Below are positions 40,863-51,397 of a DNA stretch of 64,000 nt, piece by piece. Position 1 is the stretch's first letter. Each line of letters starts with the position of its first letter. Position numbers and translations under genes: made by a program. Source of the stretch: Nothophaeocryptopus gaeumannii (lineage: Eukaryota; Ascomycota; Dothideomycetes; Mycosphaerellales; Mycosphaerellaceae); assembly GCA_031771865.1 (NCBI GenBank), contig JASISA010000025.1:1364001-1428000 (forward strand), in the 5' to 3' direction. Below the pieces are notes generated by a model. The model saw nothing but the letters and a program-made list of their open reading frames with translations, was not told where the DNA came from and did not search any database.

Positions 40863-43800
40863 ATGTCGTCCGCTGCCGTGCAGCAGCAACAGAGCCAGCA
40901 GCAGTACAGCAGCTCGCCTCGCGACCGCTACCCTCCCACCTCCGCCGCCAGTCCGCCCGCTCCATTGTCCTCGTCTCCGCCCTCGTCGCGGCGAGCTGCA
41001 GCCCGGCCGGCTGACAATGAGCCACACCTCTCTTCTCCGTCCGCTATGAACCCTCCTCGTGGAAGCCAAATACAGCCCGGCGCAGGCATGAGCTCATCAA
41101 CCTACAATCAGTTCTACCCAGACCAACCCGCCTCTTCGTCCCTTCCGATTAGAACATCGACTTCACAGACGCCCACTCAAACAGCTGCCGCATACGACCC
41201 ACAAGGCTACACTCAACAACGGGCACAGTCCTCACATGGCCAGCCCGGCTATGGTAGCCCGAGTGATCAGACACCTAGTGATAGCGAACGACGGAAAGCT
41301 TACCGGTCAGCGCCACAGGAGGCGCCTAGCAGCGGCAAGAGCCAACGAAGTCGCAATGTGCCGACGAACAGCAGGTCACAAACCGCTATGGGTCAGCCGC
41401 CAATGGGTTCTGACCTGCCCCGCGAGAACAGCGCCGTCCTCAACCGCATAGTAGTGGACGACCCAAACAGCGACCGAGCACGAGAAGAAGCCCGCAAAGC
41501 TGAAGCGCGACCCAATGATCCAGCCTCACAAATGGCAGCTCTCAGCATGCAGGATCCCGCCGAGCCTCCGCAAGTGCAGCGGAGTCGACAGGAGCATCTG
41601 AAACACTCCTCCACCAACCGGAAGGAGGTGAAATTCGGCGACTACATCCTCGGCCAGACCATCGGTGAGGGCGAGTTTGGGAAGGTCAAGATGGGCTGGA
41701 AGAAGGACTCGACTGTACAAGTCGCTATCAAGCTCATTCGGAAAGAGAGCTTAGCCGGCAACACTACCCGACTACCTAAGATCTATCGCGAGATCTCCAT
41801 CCTTCGCGAGCTTCAACACCCGAACATAGTCCGACTGCATGAGTTCGTGGAAACCGAACGACATATGGGCATCATTCTGGAGTACGCTTCCGGCGGAGAG
41901 CTGTTCGATTACATCCTGAACCACAGATACCTCAAAGACCCCGCAGCCAGGCGCTTGTTCGCTCAACTTGTCTCTGGCGTCGGCTATCTCCATAAGAAAG
42001 GAATCGTTCACCGCGACTTGAAGCTGGAGAATTTGCTACTGGATCGCAACAAACACATCATCATCACCGATTTCGGCTTTGCCAACACGTTTGACCCTCA
42101 TGATGAGCTAGGCGAAGATGTTGAAAACCGCATTGCTGACAAAGACTACATTAAGCGACAAGGGCTTGACAAGATCGTTGCTTGGCAAGATGGACGCGAA
42201 GGAGGCCACCGGAGAGGTGACCTGATGCAGACATCCTGCGGCAGTCCATGTTATGCAGCACCTGAGCTGGTTGTGAGTGATGGACTTTACACGGGACGGA
42301 AGGTGGACGTTTGGAGTTGTGGTGTGATTTTGGTGAGTTGACCATGAGATGTCGATTTGTTGCTACTGATGAAAGCTAACGTGTATCAGTACGCCATGTT
42401 GGCTGGCTATCTGCCTTTCGACGACGACCCAGCGAACCCAGAAGGCGACAACATCAACTTGCTGTATAAGTACATTGTCAGCACACCCTTGACCTTCCCT
42501 GAGTACGTAACTCCCCATGCCCGTGATCTCCTCAGGCGTATATTGGTTCCGGACCCGCGGCGGCGAGCGGATTTGTTTGAAGTAGCCAGACATAGTTGGC
42601 TCAGCGAGTACACACACGTCGTTGGGTTTATTGGCAGTGGAGTCAAGAGCGAGAAGGACATTGCGGCTACGGCATTGGCAGGCGAGGAGGAAGCCAACCT
42701 GGGACGTAGCGCCTCTGTCAGAGAATCCGCTGCGAGGCCAGCAACCGAGAGGTCCGTATCCTCACAACAGCCGAGACATGGACCCGCCGCAAGCATGGGT
42801 GGAGACGAAGCCAGTGACGTTCGGAGACAGCAGCGAGATGCCAAGAGAAGGACTGTCCAGGTCGAATACGTTGCTCCACAAGGGCAGACTGCACGCGGCG
42901 AGACGAGTCCAGACGCTGGAGGATACAAAGCAGTGCCTGCAGCTTCGAGCTCTGGCAGAACAAAAGCAAGGCCGGAAGCTTCTGGTCCAGTGGAGGTCAC
43001 ACCACAGAGGCAAGACGGGTCTATGCAGCCACCGCCCTCACGATCCGGCAGAGACTCTCAACGAGTATCCTCTGCTGATCCAAGTGCGGCGTACGGCAGT
43101 AGTCCCTACTCCAGCTCCATACCGCGACCAAACACCAGCGGCACTTTGGGCGGCACATCTCGTCTGCCTTCTCGTGGCAACTCATACAGCCAACCTGCCC
43201 CTGCGCAACAAACTACGACATCCGCGCAAGGGTCATTCTCGCAGCCGAAGTCGAGCTCTGGATATATCATAGCAGGATCTGGTCCAGTACCCTCAGAATC
43301 AGGCCAAGCGGACAACAGCGGCAGGCCTACAAGCGAGCAGGCCCAACAGGGTGGCAGAGCACAGGCTCCACAACAGCCACATCCATCTGGCAAGGCTCCA
43401 GGTCACCGGAGAAGTAGCACTTTAGGCAGTCTCGCGGACAAAGTACTGAACAGGAGCAACTCCAAGCGCCAGTCACAACAACAGGATACGCCAAGTTCCA
43501 ACAATGAAAAGCGTGATCGCCGATACCCGCCAGTCAGCATGAAGAATGCGATGCCAAATGCTGGGGAGGAGCAGCCTGGACCTAGGACATCCACGGACAG
43601 TCGTCGACCCAGCTTCGGCTTCGCTCGCAAAGCGTCGAAAGAGGGACGTGACTCAAGCGCACAGGGCCTGAGATCTTCCAGACGTTTCTCTTGGCTTCCT
43701 GGCAGCATGAGCATGAACAACTTCATCGGTGGAGGGAAGAAGCAGGACGGCTATGAGTCTGGCGATGACGGATACCGTCCTCCCCAATCACAGCAATCAA

Positions 43801-44351
43801 ATCAGTCCAGGACCGGGCGACCTCCGAGCAAAGGCATGGCTTTTGGCCGTGGTGCCACTGACAGTCCAAGTCAAGCCACCGACAGCACCATTCCACTGTA
43901 CTACGAGGAGGACAGGGAGAAGGCTCGCGAACAACGCCGCGGTAGCAACGCGCCCCGAGGACGCTACGACAAGGACCTGCCTCCGTCGCCTGCTCAGCGA
44001 CCTACGCCGCCACCTGTTCAACGCAAGCAGTTCCGCGATGATGGATACGGCTCTAACCGTCTGGATCCCACACCGCAGCAAGACCCACCGGAGAGGTTCT
44101 ACACCCCTGAGCCTGGGATGTCCGGCACGTCTGCTGTTCCGCCAGAGGGCCAGTACAACATTGGCAGCAACGGCGAGTGGGAGCCGTACAGCGAATCAGA
44201 CCAACCGCTACGGCAGCGAGACCAGTCTCTACGACCTCAGCAGCGGAAGTTCGGCGAGGCATACGATCACGGACACGGTGGCAGTTCGAGCGCCACGCGT
44301 AGGGTTATGGACTTCTTCAGACGGCGCGGCAAAGATCGAAGCGAAGCGTAG
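40863..44351 (+). CDS. KIN4: Kin4-type serine/threonine protein kinase
   Basis: Homologue of yeast Kin4/Frk1 (A. nidulans KfsA), kinases acting at spindle poles in the spindle-position checkpoint. Two exons (40863-42332 and 42390-44351) give 1,143 residues. N-terminus 1-255 is Gln/Ser/Pro-rich. The kinase domain starts near 258: glycine loop IGEGEFGKVK, VAIKLIRKES with the ATP-binding Lys, LEYASGGELFDYIL, catalytic HRDLKLENLLLD near 381, DFGFAN, and TSCGSPCYAAPELV. It carries the activation-segment insertion (about 40 residues between DFGFAN and TSCGSP) that I recall from filamentous fungal Kin4 proteins. C-terminal 550 residues are disordered, basic and Ser/Gln-rich, ending in MDFFRRRGKDRSEA. 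The 57-nt intron has donor GTGAGT, branch GCTAAC and acceptor ATCAG. Confidence 0.92.
42333..42389 (+). other. Intron of KIN4
   Basis: 57 nt, donor GTGAGT, branch GCTAAC, acceptor TATCAG. It lies between codons for VILV... and YAMLAGYLPF; removal gives the conserved SCGVILYAMLAGYLPF. Confidence 0.95.
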
Positions 44352-45179
44352 GGCCTTCCTATCGTTCGACGTTTCAGTGGGCGGAGGAAACCAACTCAGC
44401 CTGGTGGTGTCGGGGGATATGTGACCGATTGAAGTGGGTCCAATTCAACATATATTAGATGCATTGCAGTCAGCACAGCTACAGCACGGGAGGCAAGTAC
44501 GCCGGCTCGGGCTTTGTTGCAACTATCATGGGTGACAAGGGCGGCAGCGCTCGTTTGGGCGGGCGTTGATAGGGGACAGGATGGCAAATGGGAAGGCAGG
44601 GACTGCTTCTGCGTGAGAGACATGGCCAGGCTTTCACTTCACGTGGTAATGGGTTATATGGGAATTTTCATTCATGCAGCACAAGCGTCGGCGTTGTGAG
44701 ATGGTGGGAATTCGATTGTTCGCTTGGGCGTGTATGGATTCGGACTGGGAGAAGATGTAAGACTGAGCATGTTTTCATCCACTCTGGCATGTAGAAGTGG
44801 GTGTGAATTGAAATTGACAGGTGCGCCTTTGGCGTGCCTTTCGCGGCCTCTGGTTTCAGAGTCCCAGGCGGGTGAGTGAGGACGTTGGGATTGGTAGGCT
44901 GTTCAGCACCTTGAGTTTTCGCGACTTGATGCTGAAAACACTGGGCCACTGCCATCGCTTATACCACACGCAGCTGGCAGGCTATGAGTGACTAGCAGCG
45001 TCAGCCAAGACCCGCTATTGAGAATAGCACACGCTGTGTAACCGCGCTTTATCCTTCCAGAGGAGCAACGAACTTGGGACGCTGTAGCTGTACTCATGAC
45101 TCCAAGAGGTCCGTCACTATGCGACCAGGATGGGTGAAGTGGCCACTGGAGTATAGGCGGACTTTCAGAAGATTGTGCG
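44352..45179. other. Gap between KIN4 and the TPR pseudogene
   Basis: About 830 bp, including the KIN4 3' UTR. No gene recognised. Confidence 0.4.
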
Positions 45180-46513
45180 GTGCAACTCTTTGCGAACGTG
45201 GCGAATTTGTCCCCGAATGCGAGCATCACGCAAGCAAAGGCGATTCGATCTATCGTCATACGGCTCGAGTGTCATCCCTGGGCTACGACAATGGCAGGCT
45301 CCCTCATTCGCACACGCGTCTACAACGTGGACGAGTATGATCGCCGCTTGCGAGAGGAAATAATGGAACTCCTACACGATCGCCTCCAACAAGCTCGGCC
45401 GACTTGAAGCACCATTCATGCTACCTTTGAAATTACTGCGAGAGGGTTGTTGAGTTCGACCAACACGGCTGCAACGCATGCACTGGACCTGTTGCTGCTC
45501 TCTGACCTGGCCTCTACACACAGGTTTCTGAACCAGGATACCGAGGCCGCCGAGGTTCTCGACGAGGTCCTTGACGAAGTCATAGAGATAACCAACAGTT
45601 CAGCTGGTCCGACGCACGTCGATTATGTAGAACTCCTGGTCGATCGGACCGACCTGTCCATCTCGATGGGAGATGATGACAAAACTAATCTTCTCCTCGA
45701 GCTCATTCTTAAGCTCATGTGGAGAGGAGTCAAAGTTTATCCCAATGGCAGTGAGCTGGGATACATCGGCGATACACACAAAACAAGCTTGCATGGAAGC
45801 TCGACGACGATGGAAAGTTTTCAGAGGCCATGAAACTTCTCGAAGATTGCGGAATGATGGAATACTCATTGAATGAAGCGGACACAGCGTGCCTGCTTAC
45901 AGTTCAGGCGCATGGCAAAGTTTACCTGCTCGAAATGCATGGGAAGCTGGACCTGTCGATACAGACCCTGAAAGATGTTCGGCGCAATCATGAGGACATA
46001 CTGGTTCCAGACGATATGAGCATCATGCTGAACGATATGCTCCTGCCCCGACTCCACGCAAGAGCCGGTCAATTCGAAGAAGCTCTCACCCTGCTCAGCC
46101 GTCTAGATGCAAGGGTGATGGAGCTACACGAGCCGGGTCTCGACTTCTTCCTAGACGTCGAATGGGTGGTCAGCGTAAAGTTTGAAAGGGCTGGAAGAGT
46201 AAAAGATGCAATTAAGCTTAAGCGACAGATCAATGCAATGGGTAACCACAGACCGTTCTTTCCAAAGCCAGGGGATGTCATACTCGTTAGGCGCTTGTAC
46301 AAAGTCGCAGAATACGACGAGGCGAGGGAACTATACGAGCAGATGGAAGATCAGCGGAGTGTTCTGCTCGCAGACAACCATGGTTGGTGGATCAAAGTGT
46401 CTCGAGAAATGGAAGAGAAACTTCACCAGGTCGAAGACAAAGGCGGAGGGCTTGAAAGTGAAGACGCTACTGCGGGTGTTGCAGCCTCGCCAGGAATCAA
46501 CGATCATGACTGA
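45180..46513 (+). pseudogene. Broken TPR-repeat protein gene
   Basis: Three coding segments appear to form one protein: 45180-45404, 45408 to about 45780, and about 45780-46513. A TGA at 45405-45407 separates the first two in the same frame (QQARPT, stop, STIHATFEITARG), and a one-base frame change near 45775 separates the second from the third, where WKLDDDGKFSEAMKLLEDCG continues a TPR-like helix pair. The third segment adds further TPR-like pairs (GQFEEALTLLSRLDARVMEL, AGRVKDAIKLKRQ, AEYDEARELYEQM). The segments have good helical protein character throughout. The 5' end is unclear because a TGA lies in frame upstream near 45135. Introns could explain part of this, but I found no convincing donor-acceptor pairs. 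Function unknown; TPRs bind proteins. Confidence 0.5.
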
Positions 46514-46531
46514 AGTCTTTTGAGTCTGAGG

Positions 46532-48192
46532 CTATATTTTGCGCTCTCTAATACGCATGAACATGTCGTGTTGATTAGCAAACCACTGAGACTTCACATT
46601 CCATGGCTTCTCTCGATCAACAAATTCCAAATCGAAGTGTCTTAGCATCTGCGCGACGAACTTGTGGACTTCGACCTAGGACAGAATCAGATCAGTCACG
46701 TATAAGAGTATAGCAATCAAATTTGAGACTAACCAGAGCGAGATTACGCCCAATACACATCCGCGGACCGCTGCCTCCGAAGGTCATATCGTTGCTGTTC
46801 AGGTAGCGCGTGCGGTCGTCGCTCTCGAGCCATCGTGAGGGGTTGAAGTCGTTTGCGTCTTCGCCTGTTGCTTGAGTGTCAGCATAGTGACATCGGAGTG
46901 ACTCATTCTGATCAACACTCACCCCACACGGCTTTGTTCCTATTCCCAGCAATAGGGCTAATGCCAATCGTAGCGCTCTGCGGTATATTCCATCCAGCGA
47001 CCTCCATACCGCCGGGCGGAGGATGTCTGATCAAAGGATAGACAATACTAGGGAGCATACGCATTGCCTCTTTGCAAGCCGCACACAACAGATCGAGCTC
47101 TTGCGTTTGCTGGTAGCTGATCGGTTCCTTGAGATCGTGCTTCTGGTGATACTCATCGACCTCTCTTTGCACAGCACGATACACCTCAGGGCTTCTGCAC
47201 AGATAGTAGAGGCAGCTCCGCATAGCGATCGAAGTGGTGTCCGCGCCAGCACCAATGATATTCATGCTCTCGACCATGACCTCATCTTTAGTAGCAGGCT
47301 CGCCATTGGCTTGCTTCATAGCCAAGAAATGATCCAACATGTCTTCTCTTCCGTCTTTGCTACCGTCCACAGCTCTATTGTCGATCTGCTTCGCGGTCCA
47401 GTCTTGGAAAGTACCAAAAGCATTGGGAACGCCCAGACGTTCTTGAATTCGTCTGGAAATCGGATGCATCAACCAAAGCGTCTGACCGGGATAATGACCG
47501 AGATTTGACATGATGAAGAAGCCTTGCCGCAAGAGCTCTCGGACGCCCATGGTATCGCTTTCGGTCTCTAGTTGTCCAAGAGGAGCTCCGTACGCTAGTT
47601 CTCCGACTACGTCGAAAGCAAACATATTCGTCCAATCGGACATGTCGACGGTACCGGTGTTGCTCGCATGTTTCTTCAATCTGGAGACTGCTAAGTCGAG
47701 CAGCTTCTGAATATAGTCTTCGCACTTTAACATGGATGACATGGAGTACACGGCTGTTACTCGCTTGCGGAGGAACGCATGTTGTTTCTTGTCGGTCGAA
47801 GAGAAGACAGCTGGTCCTGTTGTTGGATTTCCCCAAGTATTGTACCAGCTCGTTTTCAGGCATTTGGTACCATGACCGTAAAGCTGCTTGGTAGCATTTT
47901 CATCGACGACGCTAAGCTCATTCGGGGCGATCCTCACTACCGGGCCGAATTGTTGATGAAGAGCCAGGACATCATCGTGCCAGGTACCTCGCCAGAATCT
48001 CCAGTTGCGCCATTCTCCAGTGATCTTGGCCAAAAGCGGGCCAGGAAAACGAGCAAGAGGATGCAGTAGTAGTCGATAAAGCACCACCACGGCAATGGCA
48101 AGGGCAAAGACCGACGGCAAAATGGTCCAACTGCTCAACTGATAGAAGTCCACATGTTCATTGGCGCTGGTAGGGTCGACAAAGCTTCCCAT
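46532..48192 (-). CDS. Cytochrome P450 monooxygenase, pisatin-demethylase-like
   Basis: Membrane-anchored haem oxygenase that hydroxylates or demethylates a small lipophilic compound; substrate unknown. Three exons (46923-48192, 46734-46864, 46532-46675) give 514 residues, a normal P450 length. An N-terminal membrane anchor (ILPSVFALAIAVVVLYRLLL) is followed by HPLARFPGP. The I-helix has GAGADTTS, the K-helix has KEAMR (ExxR), and the haem loop is FGGSGPRMCIGRNLAL with the ligand Cys at about 460. Introns are 46865-46922 (GTGAGT...ACAG) and 46676-46733 (GTTAGT...CTAG). The N-terminal part resembles fungal pisatin-demethylase-like P450s, which often detoxify plant compounds. It lies next to a MaoC-domain gene on the same strand. 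Confidence 0.93.
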
Positions 48193-48728
48193 GCTCTCGT
48201 AGAATCAATCAGATTTAGCCTTGTCGAGTTCTGGTTGTCAAAGATTGAATTTGGTGCTTTTTCGACTTCCCCGACCAGGCCAGAATGATATAAAGGCCAG
48301 TTCTGTGAGCATAGGGCCTCGGGAAAGAAGGCGTTCCACATGCGCGGTGGATCCGTGAGTGACTAAGAAAGATGATGTGTTAGCGGCAGCAGCAGCATTC
48401 GGGTCCGATTTTATAAAGATCAGGGTTGGCAGGGTCGTGAACACTCTAGCACTTCGCGAATGCTTGAGCATTCACCAATCACTGAGCGATCCGAATGCTC
48501 ATTGGCAGGGGTTCGGATGCAGCCATATCAATAATGCGGCTGAAGGTGGCAGTCGTACTCAAGTAGAATCGCGATTGTGACCCTTCCCCACATTCCCACT
48601 GAATGCTAAGACAGGGCGAGGCGGCGGAGAAACCCCACAAGATGCGGTCTTGCAAAGCTCACTGCGATGCACTTGGTGGAATTTCTTATTTTTGGGCATT
48701 TGAAGAGCATGAATTCCTCTTTTCAGCT
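48193..48728. other. Gap between the P450 and the MaoC-domain gene
   Basis: 536 bp including the P450 promoter and the 3' UTR of the MaoC-domain gene. No gene seen. Confidence 0.4.
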
Positions 48729-49910
48729 CTACTCTTCGCGCGCTCTCAGACCACGGGAGCATACTCCTGCCATACATTCCTTGCCTTTGCTGACTACAGT
48801 CATTCCAATCTTGGAGGTCTTAGGATTGAGTGGCTGCCATCCGATTCCAAAAATTGCAGGGAGAAACATTGGCCTGACAAAGCTGGCCTCCACGTAGAAG
48901 GGCTCTTTAGAAGTCCAGAACATGTCGTGAGCATTGGACTGACTCGAGTCTGAGGCGGCCTTCGAATTCTCCTCTCGCAATTGCTCAATCGCTAGAGCCA
49001 GCATGTGGTTTCCGTGAGCGATGACAGATCTGAAGCCAAACAGCCTCGCCAGACGTGTGGAGAAATGAATAGGATTGTAGTCTTTGCTTGCTGATGCCCA
49101 GATCAATGGATCGGTAGTAGACACATGTATGCTCTGTCGAGTGCGCATGATGGTAGCACTCGTTTCGTTCGGAGAAGCATTCGTGCCTCCCGTGATACTG
49201 TCATCTTTCGTAGGATCATATCTCGGGTTGAAGCTTTGCGGCAAGAACTGCAGGAACCAACACACTTGCCGCATAACCAGGTCACTGTCTTTAATAACCT
49301 CAATTGTGATACAGAATTCGACTCCTCGCTTGCGGCGATAGGCGGGCTGCTCAGGACTTCCAAAGAAAGCGGTATAGCTGAGACTGTTGGCATCAGCAGC
49401 TTTTTTCAGTTCTCTGATATTGCGGCAGGCAGAAGGCTGGTAGAATTGGATCTCATTGCGAGTGTTGACTGCGCCAAGTGGTTTGATCGGGCTTGCCTGG
49501 TTTGCTAGGATGAAGATCGTGAGAGGTACCGTCTGGGCGGCCAAGAACATGGGGTTCAGGTCGGAAGTTTGGTCATTCTTGCTACTGCCTGCCTTTACGG
49601 CTTTCAAGAAGGCATTCACGTTGTCCTGGCTGATCCGTAGCAGGCCTTCAGATCGTATCGTCGGAAGCGGGATGGACGTGGTTGATGTTCCTGGCTGAAG
49701 TGGTCTGCAGTAGCCTGGTAGCCGTATATGTTTGATTGCAGCTGCGACAATGAGCAGAGTGATATCCTTTACCGTGATCTGGTTCGGAGACTTGTCAAGC
49801 TCGATGAAGATGCCCGCTGGATGGCGGACAGTCTTTGGAAATATCCACATCAACGGCGCCAGCGCAACAGCAAGTATCGCCTGACAGGCCCTGATGATGA
49901 CCGAGCCCAT
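48729..49910 (-). CDS. MaoC-like hot-dog fold dehydratase-type protein
   Basis: 393 residues from ATG 49910 (the longer open frame starts at a GTG, and no ATG precedes 49910 in frame). Residues 1-120 include a hydrophobic N-terminus (IIRACQAILAVALAPLMWIF) and a second hydrophobic stretch (ITLLIVAAAIKHI), suggesting membrane association. Near 272-305 lies the MaoC/hydratase 2 signature region (ASASKDYNPIHFSTRLARLF followed by GFRSVIAHGNHML), with the Asp and His expected at the active site of R-specific enoyl hydratases. This points to an acyl-thioester or lipid-related hydratase, substrate unknown. A fungal family with this layout exists, but I cannot name it. It shares a 301-bp divergent promoter with the gene at 50212. 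Confidence 0.75.
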   Translation of the reverse strand: MGSVIIRACQAILAVALAPLMWIFPKTVRHPAGIFIELDKSPNQITVKDITLLIVAAAIKHIRLPGYCRPLQPGTSTTSIPLPTIRSEGLLRISQDNVNAFLKAVKAGSSKNDQTSDLNPMFLAAQTVPLTIFILANQASPIKPLGAVNTRNEIQFYQPSACRNIRELKKAADANSLSYTAFFGSPEQPAYRRKRGVEFCITIEVIKDSDLVMRQVCWFLQFLPQSFNPRYDPTKDDSITGGTNASPNETSATIMRTRQSIHVSTTDPLIWASASKDYNPIHFSTRLARLFGFRSVIAHGNHMLALAIEQLREENSKAASDSSQSNAHDMFWTSKEPFYVEASFVRPMFLPAIFGIGWQPLNPKTSKIGMTVVSKGKECMAGVCSRGLRAREE

Positions 49911-50211
49911 CGCGATGATGAAGGTGACTGCTTCCGAGATACTGCGTTTGAAAAAGTACAGCGCGAACTTGCAGGTCCTAATTGGCAACAAGGCGCTTAC
50001 GTCATTCAAACAACGGGAAACGCGAACTTGACGCGAGAATTTGGGTTGCTCTTTCCCATTCACTTATTAACACCTTTGAACCCTGAACACCGTGTTCATG
50101 TGAAAGTGCGAGCGTTCTGCATTCGTCAAAGTTCTCCATCCTCTCGACAAGTCATGTGCAAGATACAGATTGCGCCCCGATTGCCTTTCGCTCTGGATAA
50201 AGGCTGACAGG
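49911..50211. promoter_or_regulatory. Short divergent promoter between the MaoC-domain gene and the 50.2-kb gene
   Basis: 301 bp between divergent ATGs. No individual motif assigned. The spacing is short enough that the two genes probably share control sequence. Confidence 0.5.
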
Positions 50212-51282
50212 ATGCCTCCTGTTGTGAGTTCAAATTGCCACTCCTACATCAACAACATACTGATCGATGTTTAGACTCCTTCGCCACTTCGCTTCTTAAC
50301 CGGCCGCCGGCAAACCTCACCGACCAAGGAGAAGAAGCCGCCTACTTCAGCATTGCGACGACAGGTACCTGCCGACTTAGGAGATGGCTTCCAGCAGTCT
50401 ACCCCCAAAGCGAAACCAAGTCCGAGTCAATTCGCTCACACGCCTCGCTTTGCCTTCGGACGGCAAGCACGTACGCCTCAAACATCTCGACCGACGTCAC
50501 CCCCGAGACCAGCCCTTGTACAGGCCTTGCGCGCATCTATGCGACCCGGAGAAGACGTCGAAGAAGCCCGAGCACAAGATGACCAACAAGATGACGAAAT
50601 GCTCGAACTGGAGCAAGTGCAAGCAGTACCAACGACAGAGATCTCTCACACAGAACAGTCCTGGACTCTTCCTCATTCTCCCAAACGACGAAGACTAGAC
50701 CATCATCCCACATCCAACCCAGCCCCGACATTCGCATCTCCTGCCCGTCCAGCATTCAAACATCCCACAACCCCAGCGTCCCACTACCCACCCCAAGCCT
50801 TCACCCGCGCCTCAAGCATCTCCAGCACCGTAACAGACTCAGAGAGCAGCATCATCCGCCGACCACCCTTCCTTCGCTCCTCAATCCTCCCACCAGAACC
50901 CCACGAACCCCTCCCAGAAGCCTTCTCCCCACACCGTCGAGGCGAGAAATTCGTGTCAGGGGGTATGGCAGCTACTCTACAGCAATGGGTGATTGAGACA
51001 GGGCAAGCTACGGCGCATAGTCGTAAAGGGCAAGGCTATCTCAAAGGGGAGGATTATGTGCTGCGGGTGAAGATAGAGGAGGTGAATAGGGGCAGGGCGA
51101 TGCTGTTGCGGTGTAGAGGGCAGGATGGAGCTGAGATGCATGTTTTGCTCGTTGTTGATGGGAAGAAAGGCGCGAGTGAGGTGGAGAAGGGGGCGATTGT
51201 GGGTGTGAGAGCGCCTGTTTGGGCGGTGGATGTGGATGAGGGAAACTGGACTGTCGGAGTCGACTGGAAAGTGCTATCATGA
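50212..51282 (+). CDS. Fungal protein of unknown function with a disordered N-terminus and compact C-terminal domain
   Basis: Two exons: a 12-nt first exon (50212-50223, Met-Pro-Pro-Val) and 50275-51282, giving 339 residues. The 51-nt intron has donor GTGAGT, branch CTGATC-like and acceptor TTTAG. The first 220 residues are Pro/Ser/Arg-rich with a nuclear-localisation-like PKRRRLD. The C-terminal 120 residues look folded: LPEAFSPHRRGEKFVSGGMA, LQQWVIETGQA, a run of beta strands (DYVLRVKIEEV, MHVLLVVDG, IVGVRAPVWAVDVD) and a terminal WTVGVDWKVL. The beta pattern suggests an OB-like barrel, possibly a nucleic-acid-binding or telomere/replication role, but that is a guess. No named family recognised. 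Confidence 0.75.
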
Positions 51283-51397
51283 AAGTGCTTGCTCCCGGAG
51301 ACTGCGCCATGGCTATGGGTCTCGACCGCTTTTAGGGGAGTCAAACATAACTGAAACGAAAATCTGTGGTCCTGGGATCTATCAACAAATATCGCGT

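Noticed and set aside
46532..49910. Secondary-metabolite gene cluster around the P450
   Set aside because: No polyketide synthase, peptide synthetase, terpene cyclase, transporter or cluster regulator nearby; neighbours are general cell functions.
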